DNA of 6,269 nucleotides from Clostridiales bacterium UBA8960 (GTDB lineage Bacteria > Bacillota > Clostridia > Peptostreptococcales > Acidaminobacteraceae): contig DMYC01000225.1 in the NCBI GenBank assembly GCA_003482695.1, positions 1-6,269 on the forward strand, given 5' to 3'. The notes below the pieces were generated by a model that saw only the letters and a program-made list of their open reading frames with translations, was not told the origin of the DNA and made no database searches. Numbering within the stretch: the stretch's first letter is position 1; the number at the start of each line of letters is the position of its first letter. A program made the position numbers and the translations under genes. Below are positions 5,714-6,269 of this stretch, in pieces.

Positions 5714-6269
5714 ATGATAAAAACTGAATTGTCTCCGATCAACGGATTTTTATACAGCGCTATACATTCTGGAATCAAACGCATGAAAAAAGATTTATCT
5801 CTAATCGTTTGCCCAGAAGGCGCTGTTGCAGCCGGAACATTTACGACGAATAAAACCAAGGCGGCACCTGTGGTTTTCTCTGAACAGAATATAAAAAACC
5901 CTACAGTTAAGGCAGTGGTCATTAACAGCGGCAATGCCAATGCCTGTACGGGGATCCAAGGGGTTCAAGACGCAAATACCACCGCGCAAATCGCAGCGGA
6001 ACTCATAGGTGCTGAAACGCAAGAAATACTGCTCGCTTCAACTGGGGTCATCGGCGTTAATCTTCCGATGAATGCGATCGTAAATGGCCTTCCGAAAGCC
6101 TACCACAAGCTGTCACCTCATGGCCTTGACGAAGTAGCATTTGGTATCTTAACCACAGACACAATGGTGAAGCAATTTTCCACTCAAGTCACTTTGAGTG
6201 ACGGTTCTGTTGCGACGTTATCAGGCATCGCGAAAGGTTCTGGCATGATTCATCCTAACATGGCGACGA
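5714..6269 (+). CDS. argJ: Ornithine acetyltransferase (ArgJ), partial
   Basis: Transfers the acetyl group from N-acetylornithine to glutamate, releasing ornithine and renewing acetylglutamate (the cyclic pathway); some members also use acetyl-CoA. The visible part is 185 residues of a usual 400 or so. Landmarks: NSGNANACTG (71-80), LLASTGVIG (106-114) with the Thr110-Gly111 pair expected to form the oxyanion hole, TTDT (147-150), and KGSGMIHPNMAT (174-185). The protein self-cleaves between Ala and Thr in the ATM motif, so Ala184/Thr185 is the expected cut and Thr185 the nucleophile of the beta chain. The window ends one base after the Thr codon: essentially the whole alpha chain is here and the whole beta chain outside. 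Start ATG 5714 follows AGGAGG (5701-5706) by 7 bases. Whether it is mono- or bifunctional cannot be told. Confidence 0.96.
   Translation, partial: MIKTELSPINGFLYSAIHSGIKRMKKDLSLIVCPEGAVAAGTFTTNKTKAAPVVFSEQNIKNPTVKAVVINSGNANACTGIQGVQDANTTAQIAAELIGAETQEILLASTGVIGVNLPMNAIVNGLPKAYHKLSPHGLDEVAFGILTTDTMVKQFSTQVTLSDGSVATLSGIAKGSGMIHPNMAT

Noticed and set aside
5689..6022. Two minus-strand open frames of 73-83 codons at the right end.
   Set aside because: They are antisense to argJ, which reads through the whole stretch with clear motifs.

Overview
The window looks like an ordinary chromosomal stretch of a moderately AT-rich Gram-positive bacterium, most likely a Bacillota member of clostridial type. 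The grounds are near-perfect purine-rich Shine-Dalgarno sites (GGAGG cores) before every gene, tight or overlapping operon junctions, AT-rich intergenic DNA, and protein sequences resembling Bacillota families. The species cannot be named from the sequence.

Left part (1 to 2177, minus strand): a three-gene operon for a molybdenum hydroxylase of the xanthine dehydrogenase / CO dehydrogenase superfamily. In transcription order it encodes the FAD subunit (2177-1323), the 2x[2Fe-2S] subunit (1321-779) and the N-terminal 262 residues of the molybdopterin-binding catalytic subunit (786 to beyond position 1). The junctions are a 1-base gap and an 8-base overlap. Electrons would pass from the Mo site through two Fe-S clusters to FAD. 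The substrate cannot be read from this window because the residues that would help lie beyond its left edge.

Spacer (2178-2442): a terminator-like hairpin after argD, then AT-rich DNA with three dyad symmetries that form the upstream and leader region of the hydroxylase operon.

Right part (2443 to 6269): four arginine (ornithine) biosynthesis genes in two divergent pairs. argB-argD run on the minus strand and argC-argJ on the plus strand (argJ is cut by the window end). Together they carry out four successive steps: acetylglutamate kinase (ArgB), acetylglutamyl-phosphate reductase (ArgC), acetylornithine aminotransferase (ArgD) and ornithine acetyltransferase (ArgJ), which recycles the acetyl group. 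ArgB has the N-terminal helix extension and C-terminal signature of arginine-inhibited kinases, as expected for this cyclic pathway.

The 141-bp divergent control region (4508-4648) is the most informative non-coding part. It has two oppositely oriented sigma-A-type promoters with exact TATAAT -10 boxes. Each is covered by a pair of ARG-box-like palindromes whose centres are 20 bp apart, so one arginine repressor (ArgR/AhrC) could shut both operons symmetrically.

I found no RNA gene, mobile element, CRISPR array or evidently new system. The points most worth following up are the divergent arg control region, the unknown substrate of the hydroxylase, and the dyads in its leader.
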